A DNA stretch of 64,000 bases, from NCBI GenBank assembly GCA_021292105.1, contig CM037867.1, forward strand, positions 12,796,183 through 12,860,182. The letters are read 5' to 3'. The stretch's first letter is position 1. The number at the start of each line of letters is the position of its first letter. The position numbers and the translations under genes were made by a program. Below, in pieces: positions 33,605 through 45,320 of this stretch. The DNA is from Anadara kagoshimensis. Lineage: Eukaryota; Mollusca; Bivalvia; Arcoida; Arcidae. Under the pieces are notes generated by a model that was not told the DNA's origin, did not search any database, and saw only the letters and a list, made by a program, of their open reading frames with translations.

Positions 33605-34545
33605 GTTTTCAGTGTTGGAAACAGACGAAAGACTGATGTGCAAGCTTAAGCAATAAGCTGGCCACTCAATCATTAAAAATCTAAAGCCACAATCGTTAAT
33701 TGCAGTCAAGGCAATGGTAGCATTGTGCTAGTGGACCAACACACCTTTACTGAGTTTTCCAAAACACTAGAGTGGAATATTTTTCCGTAACAGCCTCACA
33801 GGTAATACAAATAATATGACATTTATTTTTTGTCCCTTTCGGAAATAATCTACCATCAGAATATCATCAATATCTCAGATAACCGTTGTCATAGCCTTTC
33901 TAGATAATGGAACAGTCTTTTTCTGCCTTCTTTGGCGGAGGTGAACCAGAGTGGTTCCATTGTTTTGACTGTTGTTTGGGCTCTGGGATGCTTTATCTCC
34001 ATAGTAACAAAGCTCGTATGGGAGCTAGCAGTATCTACCACTAAAAAATTTAGATTAACACGCGACAAAGTGCATCTTGTTTGTTTCTGATTAATTGCCA
34101 GAAGCCCAACGGGCTCAAAGCTTTCTCACCTTAATACCGATATTATGGCTTTTATCTACGTTTCCACAATTTTAAAATGATTTGTGATTAAACTTCCAAA
34201 ATTTGTGAAAATCTTTAATTTTAAAGTATTTTTACAGAGTGGCAAAAACAATTTTCTTTTTGAAAGAAAAGGATTTCTCAGAAATTAGCAGCCAATGTTG
34301 TTTTCGGCTACCATGAATGAAAACAAACCTCTATTGACCATTTTGGGGTTGCAACAGTGGCATGCCTTCCAAGAATGGGGTCACCATATATGTTCTGCCG
34401 TTTATAATACGCCAACTACTTTTTACTATTGCTTATCAAGGGGCATCTTTTCTGTGCTGCTTTCATATCAGTATGGATAGCCTTAGGTGCTTCACCGTTC
34501 TCTTGCAAATATTGGATCCTGCTCTTTCACAATTTTTTACATTTG
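33605..34545 (-). pseudogene. mariner transposase relic
   Basis: Minus-strand fragments in order and in shifting frames: NGEAPKAIHTDMKAA then NSKKWLAYYKRQNIYGDP and GRHATVATPKW (N-terminal HTH region); QSKQWNHSGSPPPKKAEK; ILMVDYFRKGQKIN; AINDCGFRFLMIEWPAY (the CGFxxLxHPPYSPDL region). These are characteristic blocks of mariner-family transposases and appear in the right order. The catalytic aspartates are not all preserved, and frameshifts and stops separate the blocks. It is inactive. Confidence 0.8.
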
Positions 34546-35044
34546 CCAAGTCACAAAGAGTAATACCTTGTTGATATTAACTTAAAAAACGACACTGGTC
34601 TTCGGATACACAATCAGGAAATAGAGGGGTTGAAAAGGGACATCATCGTTAATTTCCTTTTTAACAGAAGGCTCACGACATATCATTCAACCCGCATACT
34701 TCTTACCAATTCAATAAAACCAAGTGTAGTGTTGCCTTTGCTATGGTTAAATGTCAAATTTTACAACAACATTTTGTAATGCAAGTTCACAAATTTAGCA
34801 AAAAGTCAGCTTTGAGTTGCTCGGTGATGACTTAGCACCTCAGAGTCCTCTAAATAGGTTTTTAAAGGCTAGTTTAGTTACATTTACTTGGCTCTTTCTC
34901 TGTTAAAAGGAAAAAATTCGTAAGCATTTGTTGCAAACACAGATTTCGGTTTTGTAAGCTATTTCATTCACATTCTGGTCTACATAAATCAGTGTTTCAG
35001 CATGTTATATGTCATACTTAATTCAATTCATTTAATTTAACAGA

Positions 35045-35140
35045 AACATGCAGTCCCATGTTCAAATTACAATCCAAAAACAAAAGTAAAAAAATTAAAA
35101 CTGGCTGAAGTTAAATATTGAACTTTATCCAGGATATGTA
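35045..35140 (-). mobile_element. 3' tail fragment of RT retroelement, nested in mariner
   Basis: 'ccatgttcaaattacaatcc' and 'gaactttatccagga' match the tail family with decay. Confidence 0.5.
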
Positions 35141-36654
35141 ACAAAAAATAACCGTACATAACGGTGAAACATGTTTTACAACTAATAAATTCAGTTACGT
35201 TTTAGAAAAACATTTTACCTTATTTTTAAGTTTTTAATATATAAATTTACCTCACACAAAGGATAAACTTTATCGACATATTTGGAATATATATGTACAT
35301 AACTTTTTTCATAATGATCTTTGTCGCTAGGCCACCTGAGACGAAGGCTGACCAGCATGCCAATCTTTTGATTTCATAGATTCAAACCACCTTTTTCAGA
35401 GTTATTGCCCCTAAAAATAATATTTTTGCAAAGTTTGCTGGTTTTGTGACTATTTACTTGAAAACTATTAGTGTTATATGTGCAATGCATTGAAAAACAT
35501 GAGCATGACAAGCTAAGTAGCAATGTTTGTAAAAATATGATGATCCATAGAGGAGATGTTACCCCTGGAGTATAATTTTTGCGATTTTTTTTCATATTTT
35601 TTTTAAAAGTATTATAAACAAAATCACGAAGTCGCAAAAATAATCAACATGCCAAGATCTAACCCCATAGCAAATTGTGTATATGATAATCAACGAAAAT
35701 GTTGTTGCCTCTAAAATTTCAGTATTTTCTAAATGTTTTCAGGTGAGCAATAATGCCCGTGGACCTTTTTTTAAATTTTTTGCTCATTAACACCCAATTA
35801 AGCCTTGAAATATTACAATATTTGATTAATAGCTGTTTCTTGCCATTACAACAACTTCTATATCAAATTTTACGCAAAATACCTTTTTGATTTTGGCGGC
35901 CATTTTGTATTTAAATTTTGACCTACTTAGAGCAATTTTTCAGCTTGGTATCTGCCATTTCGAACTCAGCACACCCAAATTAGGTAAGAAGGATATATGG
36001 TTTGCTTTTACTAAAAAATGCCTCTTCCTCTTTAAAACGACGTCTTTTCTGAAAATGTGCCTAGTCTATAAGTGGTAACACTTATGAGATCACATAATGA
36101 TATTCAATGAAAATTCGATGTATTTTATTGTGTCATTTCATGTAATTGTTTTAGCAACCAACAAATTGAGACAATGGTGGCGATAATTGCTTGTACCATT
36201 ATGATTGTTAAAGTGGTTGAACCCAAAAATAGAACATTTACACATATTGATGCAGGCTTTCAAAAATAGAGGTGAAACAAATCGTAAAACTGGATTGCGA
36301 CCTGATAAATTTTTATACACTAGAATATCAGCTTTCCTAGTGAGATTCGAATTTTCGGCGGTTAGAGACACTGTGATCCTTACATCTTCATCAAACCTTT
36401 TTTAAAACTAATTTTTTAATGATTTAAATATTTTTATTAATGTTGTTGCTGTTGTAGATAGATAATGTTAAATTGATTATGGTTGCTATCTTGGGATATT
36501 GTACCCTGCACACTGAAGCAATTTATTGTGATTGGATTCCCAGGTGGCGATTGTGATCTAGATTGTGCCGAGGTTTTGACGAAGGTAAATGTACAAATGA
36601 ATAACAATGGTAATTTAAGTTTCTTAATAAAAAAAAGAAAATCTGAAAGCAGAA

Positions 36655-39385
36655 GAATGTTTAAGATCATTTGTAGAACATTTTTGTATGTTTTTAAGAT
36701 CATTTATAGAACATTTTTCGAAATTTTTAAGATCATTTGTGAACATTTTTTTTAATTTTTAGGATCATTTCTTGGTCATTGTTTGAAATTTTTAAGATCG
36801 TTTATTGAACATTTTTTTTTTTTTGAAGTTTTTAAGATCATTTGTTGAACATTTTTAAGCTCGTTTGTAAATCATTTTGTGGTAGTTTTTAAGATCGTTC
36901 CAAGAACAGTTTTGTGGTAGGGTCTTCTTCTAAGGTCGTTTGTAGAACATATTTGTGTTAGGTTCTTCTAAGTTCGTTTGTAGAACATTTTGTGGTAGGG
37001 TCTTCTAAGGTCGTTTATAGAACATTTTGTGGTAGGGTCTTCTTAGATCGTTTGCAGAATATTTTGTGGTCGGGTTTTCTTAGATCGTTTGCAGAGCATT
37101 TTTTGGTAGGGTCTTCGTCTATGGTCGTTTTAGAACATTTTTGTGGTATAGTCTTCTAAGGTCGTTTGTAGAACATTTGTGTGGTAGGATCTTCTTAGGT
37201 CGTTTGTAGAACATTTGTGAGGTAGGATCTTCTTAGGTCGTTTGTAGAACATTTGTGGTAGGGTTTTCTTAGGTCGTTTGTAGAACATTTTGTGGTAGGG
37301 TTTTCTTAGATCGTTTGCAGAACATTTTGTGGTCGGGTCTTCTTCTAAGGTCGTTGGCAGATCATTTTTGTGGTAGGGTCTTCTAAAGTCGTTTGTAGAA
37401 CATTCTGTGGTAGGATCTTCTTAGGTTGTTTGTAGAACATTTTGTGGTAGGGTCTTCCTAGATCGTTTGCAGAACATTTTTGTAAGGGTCTTCTTAGATC
37501 GTTTGCAGAACAATTTGTGGTAGGATCTTCTTCTAAGGTCGTGTGTAGAACATTTTTGTGGTATGGTCTTCTAAGGTCGTTTGTAAAACATTTTGTGGTA
37601 GGGTCTTCTAAGGTCGTTTGTAGAACATTTTGTGGTAGGGTCTTCTTAGATCGTTTGCAGAACATTTTGTGGAAGGGTCTTCTTCTAAGGTCGTTGGCAG
37701 ATCATTTTTGTGGTAGGGTCTTCTAAAGTCGTTTGTAGAACATTCTTTGGTAGGATCTTCTTAGGTCGTTTGTAGAACATTTTGTGGTAGGGTCTTCTTA
37801 GATCGTTTGCAGAACATTTTTGTAAGGGTCTTTTTAGATCGTTTGCAGAACAATTTGTGGTAGGATCTTCTTCTAAGGTCGTGTGTAGAACATTTTTGTG
37901 GTATGGTCTTCTTAGGTCGTTTGTAGAACATTTTTGTGGTAGGAACTTCTTAGGTCGTTTGTAGAACATTCTGTGGTAGGATCTTCTTAGGTTGTTTGTA
38001 GAACATTTTGTGGTAGGGTCTTCTTAGATCGTTTGCAGAACATTTTTGTAAGGGTCTTCTTAGATCGTTTGCAGAACAATTTGTGGTAGGATCTTCTTCT
38101 AAGGTCGTGTGTAGAACATTTTTGTGGTATGGTCTTCTAAGGTCGTTTGTAAAACATTTGTGTGGTAGGATCTTCTTAGGTCGATTGTAGAACATTTGTG
38201 GTATGGTCTTCTAAGGTCGTTTGTAAAACATTTTGTGGTAGGGTCTTCTAAGGTCTTTTGTAGAACATTTTGTGGTAGGGTCTTCTTAGATCGTTTGCAG
38301 AACATTTTGTGGAAGGGTCTTCTTCTAAGGTCGTTTGTAGAACATTTTTGTATGGTCTTCTAAGGTCGTTTGTAAAACATTTGTGTGGTAGGATCTTCTT
38401 AGGTCGATTGTAGAACATTTGTGGTAGGGTCTTCTAAGGTCGTTTGTAAAACATTTTGTGGTAGGGTCTTCTAAGGTCGTTTGTAGAACATTTTGTGGTA
38501 GGGTCTTCTTAGATCGTTTGCAGAACATTTTGTGGAAGGGTCTTCTTCTAAGGTCGTTTGTAGAACATTTTTGTGGTATGGTCTTCTTAGGTCGTTTGTA
38601 GAACATTTTTGTGGTAGGAACTTCTTAGGTCGTTTGTAGAACATTTTGTGGTAGGGTCTTCTTAGGTCGTTTGTAGAACATTTTGTGGTAGGGTCTTCTT
38701 AGGTCGTTTGTAGAACATTTTGTAGTAGGGTCTTCTTATATCGTTTGCAGACATTTTGTGGTAGGATCTTCTAAGGTCGTGTGTAGAACATTTTGTGTTA
38801 GGGTCTTCTTAGGTCGTTTGCAGAACAATTTGTGGCAGGTTCTTCTTAGGTCGTTTGCAGAACATTTTGTGGAAGGGTCTTGTAAGGTCGTTTGTAGATT
38901 ATTTTTGTGGTAGGGTCTTCTAAGGCTGTTTGTAGACCATTTTTGTTATAGATTTTAAGCTCGTTTGTAAAACATTTTTGTGGTAGGGTCTTGTAAGGTG
39001 GCATGTATAACATTTTTTGTAGGTTTTTAAGGTCGTTGGCAAATCATTTTTGTAGCAGGGTCTTCTAAGGTCGTTTGTAGACCATTTTTGTGGTAGGGTC
39101 TTCTAAGGTGGTATGTATAACATTTTGTGATAGGTTTTTAAGGTCGTTTGTAGAACATTTTTGTGGTAGGATCTTCTAAGGTTGTTTGCAGAAGATTTTT
39201 GTGTATTTTAGGGTTTTCTAAGGTCGTTTGTAGAACATTTTTGTGGTAGGGTCTTCTAAGGTCGTTTGTAGACCATTTTCGTGTTAGGGTCTTCTAAGGT
39301 CGTATGTAGAACATTTTTGTGGTAGGGTCTTGTAAGGTCTGGTATGTATAACATTTTGTGGTAGGTTTTTACGGTCGTTGGTAGT
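36655..39385. repeat. 2.7 kb minisatellite, unit about 37-40 bp
   Basis: Dozens of copies of 'aggtcgtttgtagaacatt' plus 'ttgtggtagggtcttct'. Units are homogeneous in the middle (37300-38700) and decayed at both edges (for example 'aagatcatttgtagaaca' near 36663), the pattern expected when unequal exchange acts on the centre. Blocks of about 300-350 bp repeat again inside the core (37345, 37690, 38000, 38300 regions). It sits in intron 1 of EF-hand copy 3. The long minus-strand frames with KNVLQTTLEDPTTK motifs are artefacts of the repeat. Confidence 0.92.
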
Positions 39386-39401
39386 CCGATTAATCAGCCC
39401 A

Positions 39402-39698
39402 CTAAACCCCACATTTTAATTTTTTGACTTTTTGGGGGTTTGTGTTCTGACAGCTTCCATTAATGAATTCTTGATGATACATGCTTAGAGCGGCAGTATT
39501 TTGGTTAAAATATGACAAAATGTTCGCATCGGCTTCGATAGACTGAAACTGATCCGAATTGTTTGAAGAAATGACAGGTTCATTTAAGTGATTAAAGACA
39601 CTTGAGGATGCGAGAAGTGTCTTTTGTTCCGTGGGGTATATGGTAATTTGCATGCTTATAATCAAAGTATAAAAAAGAGTACAAAGTAACAACAACAT
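39402..39698 (-). CDS. unidentified 98-codon frame with hydrophobic N-terminus
   Basis: The frame begins MLLLLCTLFYTLIISMQ, which could be a signal peptide, and continues polar and Asn/Ser-rich with one late cysteine pair. The sequence just 5' of the ATG looks like a splice donor (ACGAG|GTATGT), which argues against a start here. No family recognised; probably chance. Confidence 0.15.
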   Translation of the reverse strand: MLLLLCTLFYTLIISMQITIYPTEQKTLLASSSVFNHLNEPVISSNNSDQFQSIEADANILSYFNQNTAALSMYHQEFINGSCQNTNPQKVKKLKCGV

Positions 39699-40449
39699 AC
39701 CTCGTGTTTGTATTTGAAGCTAAGATTTGCGATTCTATCATATCTTATATGTGAGTTACACCGGGGCTTCAGCGATTCTATCTTTAAAAGGGTTGTACAC
39801 AGTGCCTACACTGATATTTACATACGCAGGATTGTCGGTGGTCATCTAATAGTATTTATCAATATGGAACATGCGCTATTTTAGTGACACATATGATTTG
39901 TCGGAAGAAATACAACTGTTCTATCCAGTATATCTTTCGAAACAGTGTAAATGGGACACACACACATATAACATGTTTTATTTTGGTATGTCAGGACATT
40001 TGTTAAAGTAACAAAAAATCACCTATGGCAAACCTGCCATATTTGTCCGTATATACAGTGTTCACTGTCCTTCAATTTGAGTTTCATAATCAGCGGTCCA
40101 GGGGTGTCCCATTCTGTCTTGTTTGGCTGTTCCTGTCATGGCAAAACATGTTATTTTACATTTTGTTTTGTGCGTTAGAGTTTGGCAAGTAAACATAATT
40201 TAGTAGTTACAGCCTTAGTGGTGGACCGAGGGGGTTCCGGGGGTAGGGTCGTCCTCTTTATTTCTGTTCATGATATGATGTAAGTGTGTACAACTTTAAC
40301 CTCTATATAAGGGTCAAATTGAAACAGGATTTTATTCTACAGCCTAGAACCTCATACCTCGTGTTTGGCATCAACGAAAAAATGGAAACCCCACTTTAAA
40401 AAATACCTAGGTTCTAAACTGCATAAACTTTCTTTTATTTTAACAACAG
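39699..40449. other. intron 1 of copy 3, no exon seen
   Basis: The phrase around 40125 ('gtcttgtttggctgttcct') is loosely repeated near 41053. Otherwise nothing supportable. Confidence 0.4.
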
Positions 40450-41504
40450 AGAAGTGCAGGTGCTAGAAAAGACGTACCATGTGCTTTCACCAATTATGAT
40501 CTGGACCGTGATGGCTTTGTTACCTTGTTGGAACTGGGCTCCATCTTAAACTCGACAATGAAGGACCACACAATTGAAGCTACGTATTACATGATGGATC
40601 ATAAGGGTGAGTGAAACAAAATTTAAAATTTTATTTAACATTTTTAATATTGATTTTAGTTTCATGTGAAAATAGGCTGAATAATATGTCTTAACGACGG
40701 TACGTTATTTTTATATTGCATTTAAAAAAAAAATAACACAAGATCGTTCAGGCAGATAATTCGGACTTGTGCGAAAACCGTCTGATAGTGACAGTCGTGC
40801 GACTGTGATAGAAGTCATCCGTTAAATTGGGATAAAATATTTTCAAAACTATTTTTTTCAATAGGAAAGGTAACCTTGTCATAGAGAGTTATTATGGAAC
40901 ACATTATACAATTCACTACAGTAGACAGAAGATCGGTCATCAACGTGATTAACAGTGCTATAACCACAATGCTGAATATTGACCTTGTTGCTGGTCCAAA
41001 GTTGGTTTTTATAATCAGTGTTCCCACTATGTATTCGTCCTTTCTTATTTTGTCTTGTTCGACTGTTTCTATCATGTACCTGCATTGTTGTATTCTTTAT
41101 TGTATTGGTTCATATCAAGTATTTATGTTTTCTATGATAATATTATACTTGCGTTAAGTTTGATCTGGCCCCTTGATTATTTGAATATTTAAACAGGCGT
41201 ATCCATTGTGTAATGTAGGAACTATATGTAGTTGTGATAGAAATACTGTGTACAGGGAGTTTTTAGTTAAAAAACATGCTGCCTTACTTAAATCACACAG
41301 TCTATTTTCCAAAGCTATTATTCAAATAGGTCAAACGGCCAGGTCAAACTTGACGCACTATACCAAAAATTCATTTACAAATTTCAAATATTGTTTAATA
41401 TTACTATTTTTATGATCACTATAATAGATGATAGAGTTGTTGACAAAGACGAGTTCGGAATGGGTCCGCTTGCTAAAAGAGATTGTGTTTAAGGTATCGA
41501 AAAC

Positions 41505-41506
41505 TT

Positions 41507-41546
<40 letters not shown>
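41505..41546. repeat. (GT)n microsatellite
   Basis: Follows the stop codon of EF-hand copy 3 within its 3' UTR intron. Confidence 0.95.
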
Positions 41547-41548
<2 letters not shown>

Positions 41549-42054
41549 ATACATTGAAATAATAAAAAAATATAAGGACTAAAATATATTAAGCTAAATC
41601 CACTTAAGCCATTAAGCATAGGTTAGTTTTTTGAGTAATTTACAATTTAAGAAACAGACAATGTTAATCTGACAATACTACATATTGGTTTCAATCGCAC
41701 AATTCTATAAGGCTACTGAGTTTCAATTGGATAGCGATATTAATCAGAGTATAAAGCGATTAATGAATGGCAACCGCCTGTTTATACACGTTCTTGTTCT
41801 TTATAAAATAAAATAAACAGCTAGCACATGATAATTCTATAATGCAACCGTGTTTATTTGATAGGTATGTTTAGAAGGTTATTCAGAGAAAAAAAGGGAA
41901 AAAATGGCATTCAGTTGTCTTTTCATGCTAATAAAGCACTGTAAGTGAATTATTGCAATATTGGAAACAGACGATATAAACTAGTATACGTGGAGTGGGC
42001 TATTTGTAATAGGACATATTGAATGGGGTTTTAAGTTCCAGTCAAGAATATTTT

Positions 42055-42352
42055 ATTTGAGTGAAGTGTAGTGTTCGCTTTGTATTTGGGAGGTCATAGT
42101 TTCGAACACAGGCCGTGGTCTCGCCAAGATTTGAAAATAAGTAATGACTGTTCTTTAGTCAAGTACTCTGCATTTAGAAAATAAAGTCACTGAGTCTTTT
42201 AGACGAGGTCTTAAAACCGATGGTCCGTGTCACGGCAAACGTGGCAAGTTAAAACATCTCCCTGCACATTGTCCTGAGTGCACTACAAATGTCAAAATTT
42301 ATGCCATGTTTTTAAGTGAAATTTTTTACTTAGACATAAAACCCCTTTCAAT
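42055..42352 (+). mobile_element. tRNA-derived SINE in the 3' UTR intron of copy 3
   Basis: 'gtagtgttcgctttg' head, degenerate B box, 'accgatggtccgtgtcacgg' body. A 3' end of another copy in the opposite direction (42018-42050) abuts it. Confidence 0.65.
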
Positions 42353-42399
42353 TAATCATTCTCTCTATCTTTCTTTTTATGTTAAGTTTATACTTTTAG

Positions 42400-42475
42400 G
42401 TGATATGGACATGAAGATGGACACATGTAAACGAGAAGAAAGAATTAATGTTTCAATTATTGGAAGAAAATAAAG
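42400..42475 (+). terminator. 3' UTR exon and poly(A) signal, copy 3
   Basis: Acceptor CTTTTAG, exon from 42400, AATAAA at 42469-42474. The donor after the stop is at 41494. Same layout as copies 1 and 2, though the sequence has diverged. Confidence 0.5.
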
Positions 42476-42605
42476 CCATCATGAAAGATTAAGCGAATGA
42501 TTTACATCTTGTATAATCAGTTTTGGGTCCATTTAATTCTTAATAAAATATTTCAACAATATTTTGTTGTTGCATTTATTCCTACTTTTCCAACCAACAA
42601 AGTAT

Positions 42606-42775
42606 AGTCAAATCGGTTGATAAAGAACATCCAAGGGGGACCATAAAAGTGCCCTAAGTAACCCTTATGTAGAGGTTCAAATACCATGAATAAAGAGCAA
42701 TTTGATTAAAATTGTACTGGCCTTTAAAAGCAGGTGATCCTTATATAGAGGTAGTCCTTCAGACAGGTTTGACTG
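42606..42775. mobile_element. MITE, CAGTCAAACCTGTCTATA family
   Basis: The ends TAGTCAAATCGGTT and GACAGGTTTGACTG are inverted and TA-flanked, about 170 bp. Confidence 0.65.
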
Positions 42776-42897
42776 TACAACAGTCAAAATAAGTATGTTA
42801 TTTATGGTTAGGTGCACGTATGCAAAATATGTTTAATGCTCGAGTCGCAGATTCTAGTCCTATTCAGGTTGTGGGTTGTGATTTACATCTTCACATA

Positions 42898-43114
42898 CAG
42901 TACAGACCTGTCGAAAGTTAAACACTGAGCTAACGATAAGAGGTCAAAGCTTGGATGTCGTGTGGCCGAGATATGGATATAGCTAGTGACCGAAAACCTG
43001 CCGAGAGACAGATAGCAGCTGCCAAAAAGTTGACAAGATATGGCTAACAAAGAACCGTGATTAGTGGGTGATTATTCATCAGCTTGGTGTTAGACTTTCG
43101 ACAGGTCTGTACTG
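42898..43114. mobile_element. intact 217 bp MITE with TA target duplication
   Basis: CAGTACAGACCTGTCGAAAG at the left and its complement at the right (43095-43114), flanked by TA at 42896-42897 and 43115-43116. The CAGT start and TA duplication indicate Tc1/mariner mobilisation. It serves as the reference for the promoter MITEs at 14894 and 29177. Confidence 0.85.
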
Positions 43115-43117
43115 TAA

Positions 43118-43265
43118 ATTGAGGCGGTCAGGTTTTGGATGGTGTAGGAAAACCAAAGTACCCAAAGAACATCAGCATCCTTCGGAAAGCCAACTGACAA
43201 ATCGTTCATGCTATGTATTGCTACAGGATTTGAACCTAGGCACTTTAGAGGCAATGTGATCGATC
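43118..43265. mobile_element. SINE-like fragment, second family
   Basis: 'ggcggtcaggttttggatgg' and 'gtacccaaagaaca' resemble blocks at 25725-25760 and 54715-54760. Confidence 0.4.
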
Positions 43266-43433
43266 ATGTGGGAACAAACTTGATTAAGCCTATAACTTTA
43301 ATTATCGACTATTTTCGGTAGTCCATGTTCAGCCATGTGCTTTAACCACCCTTTATCACAATATTGTCAAAATTAGTTTTTGTAGGTGTCACAATGATGT
43401 TACTAAATGATCAGAGGTTCTGATGGAAGTTAC

Positions 43434-43615
43434 ACGTTTATATTTGTCTTCTCTATTCATATTATTTGATCCTCTTTATAAGGGTAACCTACTTTTAAAG
43501 ACAAGTAAAATTGCATCCCAATTGCTCTCTATAGAGTCAAATCTGTCTATAAAGTCACCCAAAAGGAACAATACAAGTTGTTTTTGTGGGCAGGTGGACC
43601 TTATAAACAGGTTTA
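43434..43615. mobile_element. composite MITE remnant
   Basis: Contains 'gtcaaatctgtctataaagt' and 'gtgggcaggtggaccttata', parts of the CAGTCAAACCTGTCTATA family joined in an unusual order. Confidence 0.45.
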
Positions 43616-43622
43616 ATAACAT

Positions 43623-43796
43623 AACAAGAGGCCCATGGGCCTTAACGCTCACCTGAGGCTAAGTACATATCTCATGCAGAGGTTCAATGGTCAAAAAATT
43701 TATTAAAAATAACTCCTAATTTTCAGCAGTAAGGCAGAATTAAATACAAGGATTTTTGCAAATTAATCATACCTTGTCCCGAGAATGCTACATATT

Positions 43797-43843
<47 letters not shown>

Positions 43844-45320
43844 ATATATTATATATATATAGTCTAGCTACAATACATTATTTATAAACAGCTAAAAAAA
43901 GTAAAAACAAAAGTATGAAACTGTAACCTTCATCTATATATCAAAAAGATTGTTAGGCCATTACCTACAATATTCGAATATACATGCCTATACAAAAAGT
44001 TAATAGTTTTCGAGATAATTAACCATTTCAGTATCCTTTCCCATCGGTAACCTTGACCTTTGAACCCATGATCTTAATCTTATATCAAAATGATCATTAA
44101 ATCAACTCCTACAATATTGTAATATACATGTCTATACAAAAAGTTTATAGTTTTTGAGATAATTAACTATTAGGGTATTCTTTCGCATCTGTGACCTTGA
44201 CCTTTAAACCCATGACCTTAATGTGTATTAAATCAATTCCTACAATATTGTAATATACATGTCTATACAAAAAGTTACTAGTTTTCGAGATAATTAACCA
44301 TTATGGTATTCTTTTGCATCTGTGACCTTGACCTTAATGTATATATCAAAATGATCATTAAATCAATTCCTACAATATTGTGATATACATGTCTATACAA
44401 AAAGCTTATAGTTTTCGAGATAATTAACCATTATGGTATTCTTTCGCATCTGTGACCTTGACCTTTAAACCCATGACCTTAATGTATATTAAATCAATTC
44501 CTACAATATTGTAATATACATGTCTATACAAAAAGCTTATAGATTTTGAGATAATTAACCATTTCAGTATTCTTTCGCATCTGTGACCTTGACCTTTGAA
44601 CGCATGACATTAATCTATATATCAAAATGATCGTTAAATCAACTCCTACAATATTGTAATATACATGTCTATACAAAAAGTTACTAGTTTTCGAGATAAT
44701 TAACCATTATGGTATTCTTTCGCATCTGTGACCTTGACCTTTAAACCCATGACCTTAATGTATATATCAAAATGTTATTGAGTTATAACAATAAATGTCT
44801 CATTTTTAAATTACATAATTTTATGCAAAAAACGCGTAACCTATTTTTCGTTCAATTTTCATGAAAAACACAATTTTAATGTTTTGTCTTTTTGCTATTT
44901 TTAGTAACAGTGACCATCTTGTTGGGCATGGCCAAACCCCGAACACAATTTTGAAAGTTACTAGTTTTCGAGATAATTAACCATTATGGTATTCTTTCGC
45001 ATCTGTGACCTTGACCTTTAAAACCATGACCTTAATGTATATATCAAAATGTTATTGAGTTATAACAATAAATGTCTCATTTTTAAAATTACATAATTTT
45101 ATGCAAAAAACGCGTAACCTATTTTTCGTTCAATTTTCATGAAAAACACAATTTTAATGTTTTGTCTTTTTGCTATTTTTAGTAACGGTGGCCAAACCCC
45201 AAACACAATTTTGAAAGGCTGTTACCCAGGCATGATAACCTCCAAGTTTCATCAAATTTGGCCCAGTAGTTTTGGAGGAGAAGATTAAAATGTAAAGTTT
45301 ACAGCAATAGCTCATCTAAA
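43623..45320 (-). mobile_element. Helentron-like element with nuclear-receptor-site array
   Basis: Begins AACAAGAGGCCCATGGGCC (the inverse of the end at 2934) and ends near 'gtttacagcaatagctcatc', the inverse of a TTTAGCTCA-type start. The interior is a tandem array of 130-180 bp units with 'gtgaccttgacctttaaac' and 'tcgagataattaaccatt'. A 265 bp block at 44689-44950 is duplicated at 44955-45220. No ORF. The 5' terminus is partly eroded. Confidence 0.65.
43799..43861. repeat. (AT)n microsatellite
   Basis: Pure AT run with two TT/AA interruptions inside the Helentron-like element. Confidence 0.95.

Larger units (their letters stand above)
32130..36066 (-). mobile_element. 3.9 kb degenerate mariner-type transposon with amplified end
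   Basis: The ends GACTAGGCACATTTTCAG are inverted repeats flanked by TA on both sides. A roughly 170 bp subterminal unit (gene-free, with 'aatggcggataccaagct') occurs once, inverted, at the right end and about five times in tandem at the left. A mariner transposase relic lies inside on the minus strand. An RT tail (35045-35140) is nested in it. It is much longer than the usual 1.3 kb mariner. Confidence 0.7.
36458..41492 (+). pseudogene. secreted EF-hand gene, copy 3 (damaged exon 1)
   Basis: Homologous exons lie at 36458-36584, 40450-40606 and 41428-41492 with consensus splice sites. Exon 1 has ATA in place of the start ATG, and about 5 bases fewer than copy 1, so the signal-peptide frame (NVKLIMVAILGYCTLHTEA) hits a stop while the cysteine half (GGDCDLDCAEVLTK) is in the frame that joins exon 2. 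Exons 2 and 3 are open. EF loop 1 is canonical (DLDRDGFVTLLE). Loop 2 reads DHK|DDRVVDKDE, with Lys for Asn at position 3 and Arg for the invariant Gly at 6, so it probably binds Ca poorly. A different first exon could rescue the gene, but none was found. Confidence 0.65.

Noticed and set aside
34295-34574. Plus-strand ORFs of 61-70 codons
   Set aside because: Antisense to the mariner transposase relic; no family resemblance.
37345-38606. Several overlapping 68-106 codon frames with KNVLQTTLEDPTTK-like repeats
   Set aside because: They are translations of the 37-40 bp minisatellite. Frames change with unit number, and there are no splice or start signals.
36655-39385. CRISPR-like array of ~38 bp repeats
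   Set aside because: Units are directly adjacent with no unique spacers, in a eukaryotic intron.
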